Origin: JACKBK01 sp963707275
GTDB taxonomy: Bacteria; Chloroflexota; Anaerolineae; JAAEKA01
Assembly: GCA_963707275.1 (NCBI GenBank)
Contig: CAVPPH010000003.1
Span: 186,001-250,000 of the forward strand
Direction: 5' to 3'
DNA: 64,000 bases
Positions 35,901-44,185 of this stretch are shown here, one piece after another. The translations under genes were made by a program, and so were the position numbers. The number at the start of each line of letters is the position of its first letter. Position 1 is the first letter of the stretch. The notes under the pieces were generated by a model that made no database searches, was not told the DNA's origin, and saw only the letters and a program-made list of their open reading frames with translations.

Positions 35901-35956
35901 CAGTTTGGGTGGTAGAATCAGATCTCGCAGAAGAGTTTGCCCCGCCCGGCGATTGA
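32942..35956 (+). CDS. Large LuxR-family transcriptional regulator with AAA/STAND and TPR domains
   Basis: 1004 residues. N-terminal P-loop NTPase: Walker A LISGEAGVGKSRLLQEL (about 52-68), Walker B LLIIVEDIHWSDEATLEFL (about 167-185), then the STAND helical/winged-helix part with TEGNPFFVEEVTSALVARGD. A long middle section (about 400-900) consists of helical, TPR-like repeats. The C-terminal 65 residues are a LuxR helix-turn-helix: LTQRERHVALLVAQGMTNKEIASELFITVRTVKSHITNILTKLDLTSRSQL. Such proteins (MalT-like) bind ligand, oligomerise with ATP and activate promoters. The MDMPI-fold gene 128 bases downstream, in the same direction, is a candidate target. Alternative starts lie at MHEPERT and MSSPQL. 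Confidence 0.9.
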   Translation: MTILAIMHEPERTPLSPLSQMSSPQLIARARPLEALRDVLSQAAAGQGRCVLISGEAGVGKSRLLQELRSSRETSAHRVLQGGAIEGSAVYPYAPLADLLRNTLAPLSPAQMGDLLGPLAGELVGLLPELAWRLPVVTAASNPTPELERQRLFEALMQFLARLSDASPLLIIVEDIHWSDEATLEFLRLLARRVPFLPICLLLTLRPQDGLQALDGFLASLNRERLAAELPLAPLSRDGVDAMLRSMFSWRGSVKQPLLEAIYALTEGNPFFVEEVTSALVARGDIYPANDGWRQRPIKSLDIPHSLRLVVLGRVRQASPQAAELLALAAVAGRSFDFDLLVRLTGYRETTLLQLIGELVAARLLVEETPDRFAFRHALTREAIYAGLLGRQRRDLHRIVAVWLEGQPNSTEERLAQLAYHTYEAGLWSAALRYGEAAGVQALRRFAPHAALVHFERAAAAAKHLDLPLAMPLRQMRGRARQMVGDFAAARSDFEALLANSRASGDRAAEWRALHDLGYLLMASDFGAAGEFLGQALAAARALNGPEELARSLNRLGNWLANVGRPLEALALHQEALAIVASRENPAELAITLDLIATAHGITGNITASDMHYRRALPLFTALGDRQAIASTLAMLTTGGDIDAGQRAVSISREIGWRDGEANAHIRLAQALAMQGIFGPALEHSARGLAIAVEIDHGPWQTAGLQSLGFSYMQMALPAEATAHLLRAYNLAHASGAAVWADGVIALLALAYTASDQLARAAAVLAERNAPLDGLESMGQRLLALAAAEVALAQDEPARALVIVETVLQALPDLRDWQDVTLPLLLLLQGRALAAAHRHSEAIIALTEALDVCRTRQMDSLTWRCHGELARLHQNAMERAAAEQELDTAKHLLDTMAATIPDQLMCDRFLAAAGVLLPQLPELTARQRSKQSAGGLTQRERHVALLVAQGMTNKEIASELFITVRTVKSHITNILTKLDLTSRSQLAVWVVESDLAEEFAPPGD

Positions 35957-36083
35957 CCGCGCTCAAAATCTCGTACCTCCGCTGGCAAGATCTCGTACCC
36001 TTGTCCGATGCCGTCGTGGTCACATTCTGGTAAAGTGTTGTCAGCAAATCCGACACCACTTACAACCTGAAGGAGACCCGATC

Positions 36084-36941
36084 ATGGCCCAGACACAGAC
36101 ACTTATGACAACAATCGACATGCGCGACGACACGATCGATGCGGCAACGATCCCTGCATTGACCCACAGCGAAGCCGGAATAATGGCGCGCAACGAACTG
36201 AACCATTTTCTTGAGCTGGTCGAATCGCTCACAGGGGACGACTGGCATCAGCCCACCGACTGCACCGCCTGGACCGTGCGCGACATGCTGGCGCATCAAG
36301 CCGGCGCGTATGCTGGCTACGCCAGTTGGGGCGAATTCAAACGCCAGCTCACTGCCCAAGCCGGCCCGGGGCAGATGATGGTCGATGGCATGAATGATCG
36401 CCAGATTGCTGACCGGGCTGGCCACAGTCCGGCAGAACTAATCAGCGAACTGCGCGTGGTTGGTCCCAGGGCGATCCGCACGCGGCAGCGGCTGCCCCTG
36501 CCGCTACGCAAGCTGCCAGTGCCTTTTGGCCCGCCCCTGGGCACTGTTCCCGTCGACTACCTGACCGATCTGATCTACACGCGGGATACCTGGATGCACC
36601 GCGCCGACATCGCGCGCGCCACGAACCGTCCCTTCGCTCAGACTACGGAGCACGATGGCCGTGTGGTGGCGCTGGTGATGCGCGATCTGAGCCGGGTGCT
36701 GGCAAAGCATCTGCGTGGCTGCACCGTGGTGTTCGACCTCGGCGGCGTGGCGGGTGACCGTTATCGCTTCGGCAAGATGGCCGAGCCAACCGCGATACTG
36801 ATGATGGATGTGGTTGAATTCAATCGATTGGCATCAGGGCGACTCGGGGTGGAGGCAGCCAGAAACCAAGGACTTGTGACCATCAGCGGTGATCGCAGCT
36901 TCGCCGATCAGATTCTGGCGCAAACGTCGGTTCCCTATTGA
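36084..36941 (+). CDS. Maleylpyruvate isomerase N-terminal (MDMPI/DinB-fold) protein
   Basis: 285 residues with the mycothiol-dependent maleylpyruvate isomerase N-domain: GIMARNELNHFLELVESLTGDDWHQPTDCTAWTVRDMLAHQAGAYAGYASW (about 30-80; metal His in DMLAHQAG, a conserved W-x-VRD). A second His-containing segment TRDTWMHRADIARATNRPF (about 170-190) supplies further ligands. The C-terminal domain after VVFDLGG is the usual SCP2-like part. Family members are Zn-dependent, thiol-cofactor enzymes or stress proteins; the cofactor in Chloroflexota is unclear. Start ATG 36084 has AAGGAG ten bases before. Upstream LuxR-AAA gene may regulate it. Confidence 0.82.
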   Translation: MAQTQTLMTTIDMRDDTIDAATIPALTHSEAGIMARNELNHFLELVESLTGDDWHQPTDCTAWTVRDMLAHQAGAYAGYASWGEFKRQLTAQAGPGQMMVDGMNDRQIADRAGHSPAELISELRVVGPRAIRTRQRLPLPLRKLPVPFGPPLGTVPVDYLTDLIYTRDTWMHRADIARATNRPFAQTTEHDGRVVALVMRDLSRVLAKHLRGCTVVFDLGGVAGDRYRFGKMAEPTAILMMDVVEFNRLASGRLGVEAARNQGLVTISGDRSFADQILAQTSVPY

Positions 36942-37023
36942 GATGTGTGCGTGAATCTGGGGGGAACATTGCGCGTTTCCAGGCGGCGCCCGGGGGAACC
37001 AGGCGGATATGCCCCGCAGTAAC

Positions 37024-37052
37024 TTGACTGGCAGGGAAGTCGGGCTTAAAAT
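37024..37052 (+). promoter_or_regulatory. Sigma-70-type promoter of gdhA
   Basis: TTGACT (37024-37029) and TAAAAT (37047-37052) with a 17-base spacer, in the gap between the MDMPI gene and gdhA. The leader would be about 112 bases, ending in the ribosome site GAGGAGG near 37157-37163. Confidence 0.6.
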
Positions 37053-37171
37053 GCCGCAGGACGGGCAACATCAAATCACGGCTCCAAAACGGTCTCCCGT
37101 CCGCCCACACCTGAACGAAACGACAGGCTGTCAAAGAAGATAGCTACTCAACGCCGAGGAGGTTTGTACCC

Positions 37172-38434
37172 ATGATGAATGAACATCCGCGCCGCAGCGC
37201 GCACGACGTCGCCCTGGCCCAGTATGACGAAGCGGTCTCCCACATGCCGGATCTGGACCCGAACACCGCTGCTATCATGCGCGTCGCCAAACGGGAGCTG
37301 ACGGTCAATTTTCCTGTGGAGATGGACGACGGCCGCGTCGAGATTTTCACCGGCTTCCGCGTCCACCACAACACCGTCAGAGGTCCGACAAAGGGCGGCA
37401 TCCGTTACCATCCCGACGTTTCGTTGGACGAGACGCGCGCGCTGGCGATGTGGATGACGTGGAAGTGCTCGCTGATGAACCTGCCCTACGGCGGCGCCAA
37501 GGGCGGCGTGATCGTCGACCCGAAGCGGCTTTCCCAGGTGGAATTGCGCAAGATGACCCGCCGCTACGCCACCGAAATTTCCGTGCTTATGAGTCCTGAA
37601 GGCGACATTCCTGCGCCCGACGTCGGCACCAACCCACAAGTAATGGCCTGGATCATGGACACCTTCTCCATGCACCGCGGCTACTCCGTGCCGGCCGTGG
37701 TGACCGGTAAGCCGGTGCAGATCGGCGGCTCTGAAGGTCGCTACGACGCCACCGGCATGGGCGTCATGCTACTGGCGAGAGAAGCGTTGAAGCACCTCGG
37801 CATCCCCATCGACGGCGCGACCGTGGTGGTGCAGGGCTTTGGCAATGTGGGCGCAACCGCGGCGCGCTATATGCACGGCCAGGGCGCCAAGATCATCGCT
37901 GTCAGCGACGTCAACGGCGGCATCTTCAACCCCAAGGGTTTCAGCGTGCCAGAGCTGCAGCGCTACGTGGCGCAACACGGCACGGTGATGGACTTTCCTG
38001 ACACCGAGCGGGTCAGCAACAGCGAGCTGCTGGAGTTGGAATGCACCGTGCTCATTCCCGCCGCGCTGGAAGGCCAGATTACGAAGGACAACGCCAATCG
38101 CATCAATGCACGGATCATCGCCGAAGGCGCCAACGGCCCAACGACACCCAACGCCGACAAGATCCTGGCCGACAAGGACGTCTTCATCATCCCCGACATA
38201 CTCTGCAACGTGGGCGGCGTCACCGTCTCTTACTTCGAATGGGTGCAAAGCCTGCAGAGCTTCTTCTGGAGCGAAGAAGACGTCAACCGCCAGATGGAGC
38301 GACTGATGGTCAACGGCTTCGATGCCGTGCTGCACGAAGCTGAACGCAAGAAGCTGGTGCCGCGCATGGCGGCCTACACCCTGGCCATTGCGCGCGTCGC
38401 CGAAGCGCTGGAGCTGCGCGGCGTCTATCCCTGA
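37172..38434 (+). CDS. gdhA: Glutamate dehydrogenase (Glu/Leu/Phe/Val type)
   Basis: 420 residues, the hexameric 45-kDa class. RVHHNTVRGPTKGGIRYHPDVSLDE (about 69-93), the catalytic loop MNLPYGGAKGGVIVDPK (Lys in GGAKGG, about residue 111-117), DIPAPDVGTNPQVMAWIMDTF (catalytic Asp region), nucleotide-binding VVVQGFGNVGATAARYM (about 219-235) and EGANGPTTPNADKIL. It reversibly converts glutamate to 2-oxoglutarate and ammonia, linking carbon and nitrogen metabolism. Monocistronic: own promoter upstream and a 16-bp terminator stem downstream. Confidence 0.94.
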   Translation: MMNEHPRRSAHDVALAQYDEAVSHMPDLDPNTAAIMRVAKRELTVNFPVEMDDGRVEIFTGFRVHHNTVRGPTKGGIRYHPDVSLDETRALAMWMTWKCSLMNLPYGGAKGGVIVDPKRLSQVELRKMTRRYATEISVLMSPEGDIPAPDVGTNPQVMAWIMDTFSMHRGYSVPAVVTGKPVQIGGSEGRYDATGMGVMLLAREALKHLGIPIDGATVVVQGFGNVGATAARYMHGQGAKIIAVSDVNGGIFNPKGFSVPELQRYVAQHGTVMDFPDTERVSNSELLELECTVLIPAALEGQITKDNANRINARIIAEGANGPTTPNADKILADKDVFIIPDILCNVGGVTVSYFEWVQSLQSFFWSEEDVNRQMERLMVNGFDAVLHEAERKKLVPRMAAYTLAIARVAEALELRGVYP

Positions 38435-38550
38435 TCGCGGGCCAAAGCCACAGTAAGAGTGTGTACTCAAGACGACTGGGCGTGTAGGGCGGGATGACCC
38501 CGCCCAGCCCTGCCCCGCTCCAGCAATCAACTCATTCTGAACGCACCCGA

Positions 38551-38596
38551 AAAAGGCAGCCGCGGACCAGATACGTCTGATCCGCGGCTGCCTTTT
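38551..38596. terminator. Rho-independent terminator after gdhA
   Basis: Perfect 16-bp stem AAAAGGCAGCCGCGGA / TCCGCGGCTGCCTTTT around a 14-base loop, with T-runs on both strands. An upstream smaller palindrome GGCGGGATGACCCCGCC lies near 38488-38505. Confidence 0.85.
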
Positions 38597-38622
38597 GATC
38601 CGCGGTTGTCCGCCTGCCGTGA

Positions 38623-38653
38623 TTGCCGCAATCACCCCTTCACGTGGTAAAAT
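38623..38653 (+). promoter_or_regulatory. Candidate gatCA promoter (extended -10)
   Basis: TGGTAAAAT (38646-38653 region) is an extended -10 element; the nearest -35-like hexamer, TTGCCG at 38623-38628, is 19 bases away. The likely start near 38660 leaves a 34-base leader with AGGAG before gatC. Confidence 0.35.
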
Positions 38654-38693
38654 GCCTGGGTAAACGTTTCGCACTCGATCCCAGGAGACACCC

Positions 38694-38999
38694 ATGTCGC
38701 TTACCACCGTCGACGTCGAGCACATCGCCCATCTCGCCCGCCTGGAGTTGACGACGGACGAGATCGAGCAATACCGGCGTCAGCTTTCCGACATCCTCGA
38801 ACACTTCGACGTGCTGGCGCAGGTCGATACCTCGGCCATTGCGCCGACCGCCAGCGTGCTGCCACTGCGTAGCGTCATGCGTCGCGACGCCGTGCAACCG
38901 GGCCTCTCCACCGAGGACGCGCTGGCCAACGCGCCCGACCAGGACAGTGGCTTCTTCCGGGTTCCCGCCATCTTTGCGGAGGACTCCGATGGCCGCTGA
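38694..38999 (+). CDS. gatC: Asp-tRNA(Asn)/Glu-tRNA(Gln) amidotransferase subunit C
   Basis: 101 residues. VEHIAHLARLELTTDEIEQYRRQLSDILEHFDVLAQVDTSAIAPTASVLPLRSVMRRDAVQPGLSTEDALANAPDQDSGFFRVPAIF is the whole GatC fold: two helices then an extended belt that wraps around GatA and contacts GatB. It stabilises the complex rather than catalysing. Overlaps gatA by 11 bases, so translation is coupled. GatB is not adjacent but lies 6.5 kb downstream. Confidence 0.93.
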   Translation: MSLTTVDVEHIAHLARLELTTDEIEQYRRQLSDILEHFDVLAQVDTSAIAPTASVLPLRSVMRRDAVQPGLSTEDALANAPDQDSGFFRVPAIFAEDSDGR

Positions 39000-40470
39000 G
39001 CTACACGCGCTGACCATCCACGAAGCAGCGGCGCTGCTGCGTGCCGGCGAGCTTTCATCGGTCGCGCTGACCGAGGCTGTGCTGGACCGGATCGTCGCGG
39101 TCGACAACGACATCAAAGCATACCTGGCATTGACGCCGGAGGCAGCACTGGCTGACGCAGCCGCGGCCGACGCGGTCTTCGCGGCCGCAGACGACCCGGC
39201 GCGCCTGCCCGCGCTGCTGGGCATCCCCGTGGCCGTCAAGGACGTGATCCTGGTGGAAGGCATGCCGGCCACCTGCGGCTCGCGCATCCTCGAAGACTTC
39301 ATGCCGCCCTACGAGGCCACCGTCACCGGCAAGCTGCGGGCCGCGGGCGCGGTCATCCTGGGCAAGACCAACACCGACGAGTTCGCGATGGGATCCTCCA
39401 CCGAGAATTCGGCCTATTTCACCACCCACAACCCGTGGGATCTGGCGCGGGTGCCGGGCGGGTCCAGCGGCGGCAGCGCGGCCGCGGTGGCCGCCGACGA
39501 ATGTCTGGGCGCCCTGGGGTCGGACACCGGCGGCAGCGTGCGCCAGCCGGCCTCGCTCTGCGGCGTGGTTGGGCTGAAACCAACCTACGGGCGGGTCAGC
39601 CGCTACGGGCTGGTGGCCTTTGCGTCGAGCCTGGACCAGATCGGCCCGCTGGCGAAAGATGTCACCGACGCGGCGCTGCTGCTGAACGCTGTTGCCGGTT
39701 ACGACCCGCGCGACTCGACCAGCATGAACCTGCCCGTGCCAGACTACACCCGGGTGCTGACCGGCGACGTGCGCGGGCTGCGGATCGGTGTCCCGCGCGA
39801 GTATTTCATTGACGGGATGCAGCCGGAGGTCGAACGGGCGGTGCGGGCAGCTATCGACGCGCTGGCAGCGCTGGGCGCGGCGGTGGTCGAGATCAGCCTG
39901 CCGCACACCGAGTACGCGCTGTCGGTCTACTACCTGATTGCGCCGGCCGAGGCCAGCGCGAACCTGGCCCGCTTTGATGGCGTACGCTACGGCCTGCGCC
40001 ACCCCGATGCTGAAACCATGTGGCAGGGCTACACCATGACCCGCGGTGCGGGATTCGGCGTGGAGGTCAAGCGGCGCATCATGCTGGGAACGTACGCGCT
40101 GAGCGCGGGCTACTACGACGCCTACTACCTGAAGGCGCAGCAGGTGCGCACGCTACTGAAGCAGGACTTCGACCAGGCCTTCCAGCAGGTAGACGTCATC
40201 GCCTGTCCGACCAGCCCGACTACGGCCTTCAGGATCGGCGAGAAAGCCGACGACCCGTTGAGCATGTATTTGGCCGACGTGTTTACGTTGTCGCTGAACC
40301 TGGCCGGCAACTGCGGGCTGAGCCTGCCGTGCGGCTTCGACGAGGCCGGCCTGCCGATTGGCCTGCAGCTCATTGGGCCGGCCTTCGGCGAGGAGACCGT
40401 GCTGCGCGCTGCGCATGCCTACGAGCAAGCGACCGGCTGGCACACGCGGCGACCACGTTTGGAAAATTGA
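38989..40470 (+). CDS. gatA: Asp-tRNA(Asn)/Glu-tRNA(Gln) amidotransferase subunit A
   Basis: 493 residues, the amidase that releases ammonia from glutamine for GatB. Amidase signature with the catalytic Ser-cisSer-Lys: VAVKDVILVEG (Lys, about residue 81-91), VPGGSSGGSAAAVAADECLGALGSDTGGSVRQPASLCGVVGLKPTYGRVSRYGLVAFASSLDQIGP (Ser residues in GGSSGGS and DTGGSVRQPA). The C-terminal NLAGNCGLSLPCGFDEAGLPIGLQLIG completes the family pattern. The start at 38989 overlaps the gatC stop. Cells using GatCAB usually lack GlnRS and/or AsnRS. Confidence 0.95.
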   Translation: MAAELHALTIHEAAALLRAGELSSVALTEAVLDRIVAVDNDIKAYLALTPEAALADAAAADAVFAAADDPARLPALLGIPVAVKDVILVEGMPATCGSRILEDFMPPYEATVTGKLRAAGAVILGKTNTDEFAMGSSTENSAYFTTHNPWDLARVPGGSSGGSAAAVAADECLGALGSDTGGSVRQPASLCGVVGLKPTYGRVSRYGLVAFASSLDQIGPLAKDVTDAALLLNAVAGYDPRDSTSMNLPVPDYTRVLTGDVRGLRIGVPREYFIDGMQPEVERAVRAAIDALAALGAAVVEISLPHTEYALSVYYLIAPAEASANLARFDGVRYGLRHPDAETMWQGYTMTRGAGFGVEVKRRIMLGTYALSAGYYDAYYLKAQQVRTLLKQDFDQAFQQVDVIACPTSPTTAFRIGEKADDPLSMYLADVFTLSLNLAGNCGLSLPCGFDEAGLPIGLQLIGPAFGEETVLRAAHAYEQATGWHTRRPRLEN

Positions 40471-40569
40471 CTTACAGATAGTAAAGAAGCACGGATATCT
40501 CTCATCGGATCATCTGTGTTTCCTTCCATCTGTGAGAAATCTGGTTGACCCTGTAAAGGACAAGTCTTC

Positions 40570-41562
40570 GTGAAACTGATTCTCCCCGTCGCCGGTTACG
40601 GCAAACGCATGCGACCGCACACCTGGTCGCGACCCAAGGTTCTGATCGATGTGGCCGGCAAGCCAATGCTGGGCCACGTGCTCGACCAGTTCAACGACGT
40701 CGGGCTGGACGAGGTGATCTACATCACCGGCTGGCTGGGCGAGCAGATCAAACCTTACGTTGAGACGAACTACCCGCAGTTCGGTGCGCAGTTCGTGGTG
40801 CAGAATGAGTTGGTGGGCCAGAGCCACGCGATCTGGCTGGCGCGTGAACACGTCAGCGGCCCCTGTTTCATCGTCTTTGCCGACACCATTACGCGGATCG
40901 ACCTGCAAGCAATGGCTGCCAGCGATGCTGACGGCGTCCTGGGCGTGTGGGAGGTGGACGATCCGCGCCGCTTCGGGATCGCCTTCACCCGGCCCGACGG
41001 CACGGTGGAGCGCTGTGTCGAGAAACCTGCGACGGCCGATCACAAGCTGGCCATCATGGGTACCTACTTCATCCGCGAGGGACGCGACCTGATCTCTGCC
41101 ATCGAGGAACAGATCGCGCGCGACCAGATGCTGCAAGGTGAGTTCTTCCTGGCCGACGCTTTCAACCTGATGCTGGGGCGCGGCGCTCGCTTCACCACCG
41201 AACGGATGGCCATCTGGCAAGACTGCGGCGTACCGACCTTTCATCTGGAAACCAACCGCTGGCTGCTGGCAAACGGCAGCGACAACAGCAGGAACCATGG
41301 CGCGCGCCTGGTCAACAGCACGGTGGTCCCGCCGGTCAATCTGGCCGATGGCGCGCTGATCGAGAACTCGACCGTCGGTCCGTACACGGTGGTAGAGTAC
41401 GGTTGCACGGTTGTCAACAGCCGGCTGGAAGACACCATCGTCATGGCCAGCGCCACGATCCGAGACAGCCAGCTGCACCGCTCGCTGGTCGGTGAGCGCA
41501 CCACCGTGCAAGGCGTCACTGGCAGCATCAGCATCGGCGACGATAGCCAGGTGTTGGTGTAA
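40570..41562 (+). CDS. Sugar-1-phosphate nucleotidyltransferase with C-terminal left-handed beta-helix
   Basis: 330 residues, GTG start. Nucleotide-binding LILPVAGYGKRMRPHTWSRPKVLIDVAGKPMLGHVLD (GxGxRxxP-like, about 3-40), acceptor loop ITGWLGEQIK, and the metal-binding FADTITRID near residue 100. The middle has CVEKPATADHKLAIMGTYFI. The C-terminal 90 residues contain hexapeptide-like repeats (LINST, ALIENSTVGPYTVVEYGCTV, SRLEDTIVMASATIRDS), a left-handed helix as in GlmU-related or glucose-1-phosphate thymidylyltransferases of the long class. The sugar (glucose-1-P most likely) and nucleotide are inferred only. Confidence 0.85.
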   Translation: MKLILPVAGYGKRMRPHTWSRPKVLIDVAGKPMLGHVLDQFNDVGLDEVIYITGWLGEQIKPYVETNYPQFGAQFVVQNELVGQSHAIWLAREHVSGPCFIVFADTITRIDLQAMAASDADGVLGVWEVDDPRRFGIAFTRPDGTVERCVEKPATADHKLAIMGTYFIREGRDLISAIEEQIARDQMLQGEFFLADAFNLMLGRGARFTTERMAIWQDCGVPTFHLETNRWLLANGSDNSRNHGARLVNSTVVPPVNLADGALIENSTVGPYTVVEYGCTVVNSRLEDTIVMASATIRDSQLHRSLVGERTTVQGVTGSISIGDDSQVLV

Positions 41563-41616
41563 CAGGGTGCGTTATCTGCAGGAAATGGGCGTCAGCTTGC
41601 AAACCGGGAAAGAGAC

Positions 41617-41645
41617 TTGATCATTTGCCCAAAGAGGTGTATCTT
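41617..41645 (+). promoter_or_regulatory. Candidate mazEF promoter
   Basis: TTGATC (41617-41622) and TATCTT (41640-41645) with a 17-base spacer, about 30 bases before the mazE ATG, which is preceded by GAGGAGA. The match to consensus is partial. Confidence 0.35.
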
Positions 41646-41674
41646 TGTTGTAGACACCAAGAGGAGATAGCCTG

Positions 41675-41917
41675 ATGCTCACAAAAGTTCAGAAATGGGG
41701 CAATAGCCTGGCCCTGCGGATACCGAAGCCTTTTGCTCTTGACGCTCAACTAGAAAATGACTCACTGGTAGAGATTAGTTTTGTCAAGGGCCAGATCATT
41801 GTTACCCCTATACCCGCGCCAAGTTGGACGCTGGATGAATTACTTGCAGGTATCACTGAAGACAATCTTCACAGTGAAATTGACACCGGCTTCGCCGTAG
41901 GAAATGAAGTCTGGTGA
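41675..41917 (+). CDS. MazE-type antitoxin (AbrB/SpoVT fold)
   Basis: 80 residues. The MazE N-terminus is obvious: KVQKWGNSLALRIPKPFALDAQLENDSLVEISFVKGQIIVTPI, a swapped-hairpin DNA-binding domain. The C-terminal 28 residues (SWTLDELLAGITEDNLHSEIDTGFAVGNEVW) are the acidic tail that occupies the MazF active site. It overlaps or abuts the toxin gene (mazF ATG at 41922). The DNA is less GC-rich than the surroundings, a common sign of transferred TA modules. It represses its own promoter and neutralises MazF. Confidence 0.9.
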   Translation: MLTKVQKWGNSLALRIPKPFALDAQLENDSLVEISFVKGQIIVTPIPAPSWTLDELLAGITEDNLHSEIDTGFAVGNEVW

Positions 41918-41921
41918 AGCC

Positions 41922-42272
41922 ATGGCATATGTTCCTGACAGCGGCGACATCGTTTGGATCATGCTCAATCCACAAGTAGGGCATGAGCAGGCAGGACATC
42001 GACCAGCATTGGTTTTGTCGCCGAAGGCTTACAATAGAAAAGTTGGTCTAGCGATTCTTTGCCCAATTACAAGCCAGGTCAAAGGGTATCCGTTTGAAGT
42101 CAAAATACCGGAAGGCTTAGAAGTAGGTGGCGTAGTATTGTCTGACCAAGTCAAAAATCTTGATTGGAAAGCAAGGCAAGCAAGATTCAGCTGCAAATTA
42201 CCACCCGATACCTACAACGAAGTCGTTCAAAAACTAGGCGCCCTAATTCGTCCCCAATTGCAAAGCAAGTAG
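41922..42272 (+). CDS. mazF: MazF/PemK-type endoribonuclease toxin
   Basis: 116 residues from ATG 41922 (an in-frame ATG at 41904, inside mazE, is less likely because MAYVPDSGDIVWIMLNPQVGHEQAGHRPALVLSP is the standard MazF opening). Arg in HRPALVLSP (about residue 30) and Thr/Ser in CPITSQVKGYPFEVKI belong to the RNA-cleaving site. The C-terminus VVLSDQVKNLDWKARQARF completes the SH3-like barrel. It cleaves mRNA at short motifs. Frame and length are complete, so the pair looks active. It follows mazE by four bases. Confidence 0.9.
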   Translation: MAYVPDSGDIVWIMLNPQVGHEQAGHRPALVLSPKAYNRKVGLAILCPITSQVKGYPFEVKIPEGLEVGGVVLSDQVKNLDWKARQARFSCKLPPDTYNEVVQKLGALIRPQLQSK

Positions 42273-42357
42273 AAGCTTGCCAAGTCAAGAACACTCCACT
42301 GTTTTTTTCTGGAGACCTTTGGTCCATTGGTAACAGCGATAGCGTAAGGAGCAAACA

Positions 42358-43527
<1,170 letters not shown>

Positions 43528-43543
43528 ATGAAGAGGTACGCAA

Positions 43544-43840
43544 ATGATGACCATGAAAGTGCAGGAACTGCTCGATCAGGTGGTGGCAGTGCTGCCGATC
43601 AGCCAGGATGAGGTGATCTACAAGGGGATTGCAGCCGGGGTCTCTGAGCGAATTGTTGAATTGAAACGCGCGAGCGGGCGGCTTCAGGCGAAATATGACA
43701 GCACAAGTCAGCTTGAACAACTCATGGCTGCGCGCGACGTTTCGCCTGACGATCACACGCTGGACACGGATTTGCTCGAGTGGCGCGCCATCGACGCTGA
43801 GACTGTGGTGCTTCGAACTCTGCGAGACCACCTTGGCTGA
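43544..43840 (+). CDS. Small protein of unknown function
   Basis: 98 residues, no membrane segment or signal: MMTMKVQELLDQVVAVLPISQDEVIYKGIAAGVSERIVELKRASGRLQAKYDSTSQLEQLMAARDVSPDDHTLDTDLLEWRAIDAETVVLRTLRDHLG in outline, mostly helical with an acidic C-terminal part. The size and context (28 bases before another small gene, near mazEF) resemble antitoxin-like small proteins often paired with DUF6516 toxins, but no such partner is present. I do not recognise the family. Confidence 0.55.
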   Translation: MMTMKVQELLDQVVAVLPISQDEVIYKGIAAGVSERIVELKRASGRLQAKYDSTSQLEQLMAARDVSPDDHTLDTDLLEWRAIDAETVVLRTLRDHLG

Positions 43841-43867
43841 TTTGAACCGATCAGGACAGGAAGCTCT

Positions 43868-44155
43868 ATGTCTGAACGTCGTTTTGTAGCCACTATCGAT
43901 GAAAAACGTCGCTTGCAATTGCCCGAAGGGGTGGCTCTGCAGGCCGGCGATGTCGTCCACTTGCTGTGGGACGGCCGGATCCTTCAGATCTCAACCAGCA
44001 AGCCGAAGCGACTGGACGATGCCTATGCCAAGGTGCAGAGGGATGCCAGCCGCGTCCTGGAGACCGACGAGTTGGCGCGCCGCCTGGCTGAGGACGAGGA
44101 GCGCCGGCGGCGCAAGTTCGAGGAACTGTTTGGCAGTGGGCCACCAAGCGAGTGA
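43868..44155 (+). CDS. Small AbrB-like or structural protein of unknown function
   Basis: 95 residues. The N-terminal half (SERRFVATIDEKRRLQLPEGVALQAGDVVHLLWDGRILQIS) has the beta-rich shape of an AbrB/SpoVT-type swapped hairpin, often the DNA-binding part of antitoxins. The C-terminal half is a charged helix (ASRVLETDELARRLAEDEERRRRKFEELFGSG). No toxin gene lies downstream: next is a saccharopine dehydrogenase-like gene. The call as an antitoxin-like orphan is inference from fold only. Confidence 0.5.
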   Translation: MSERRFVATIDEKRRLQLPEGVALQAGDVVHLLWDGRILQISTSKPKRLDDAYAKVQRDASRVLETDELARRLAEDEERRRRKFEELFGSGPPSE

Positions 44156-44185
44156 CGCCACGCCTTCCCGGGCGCAGAGGATTTC

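Noticed and set aside
38488..38505. GGCGGGATGACCCCGCC as a separate regulatory hairpin
   Set aside because: It lies within the gdhA 3-prime region just before a far stronger terminator and has no distinct feature; it is mentioned under that terminator only.
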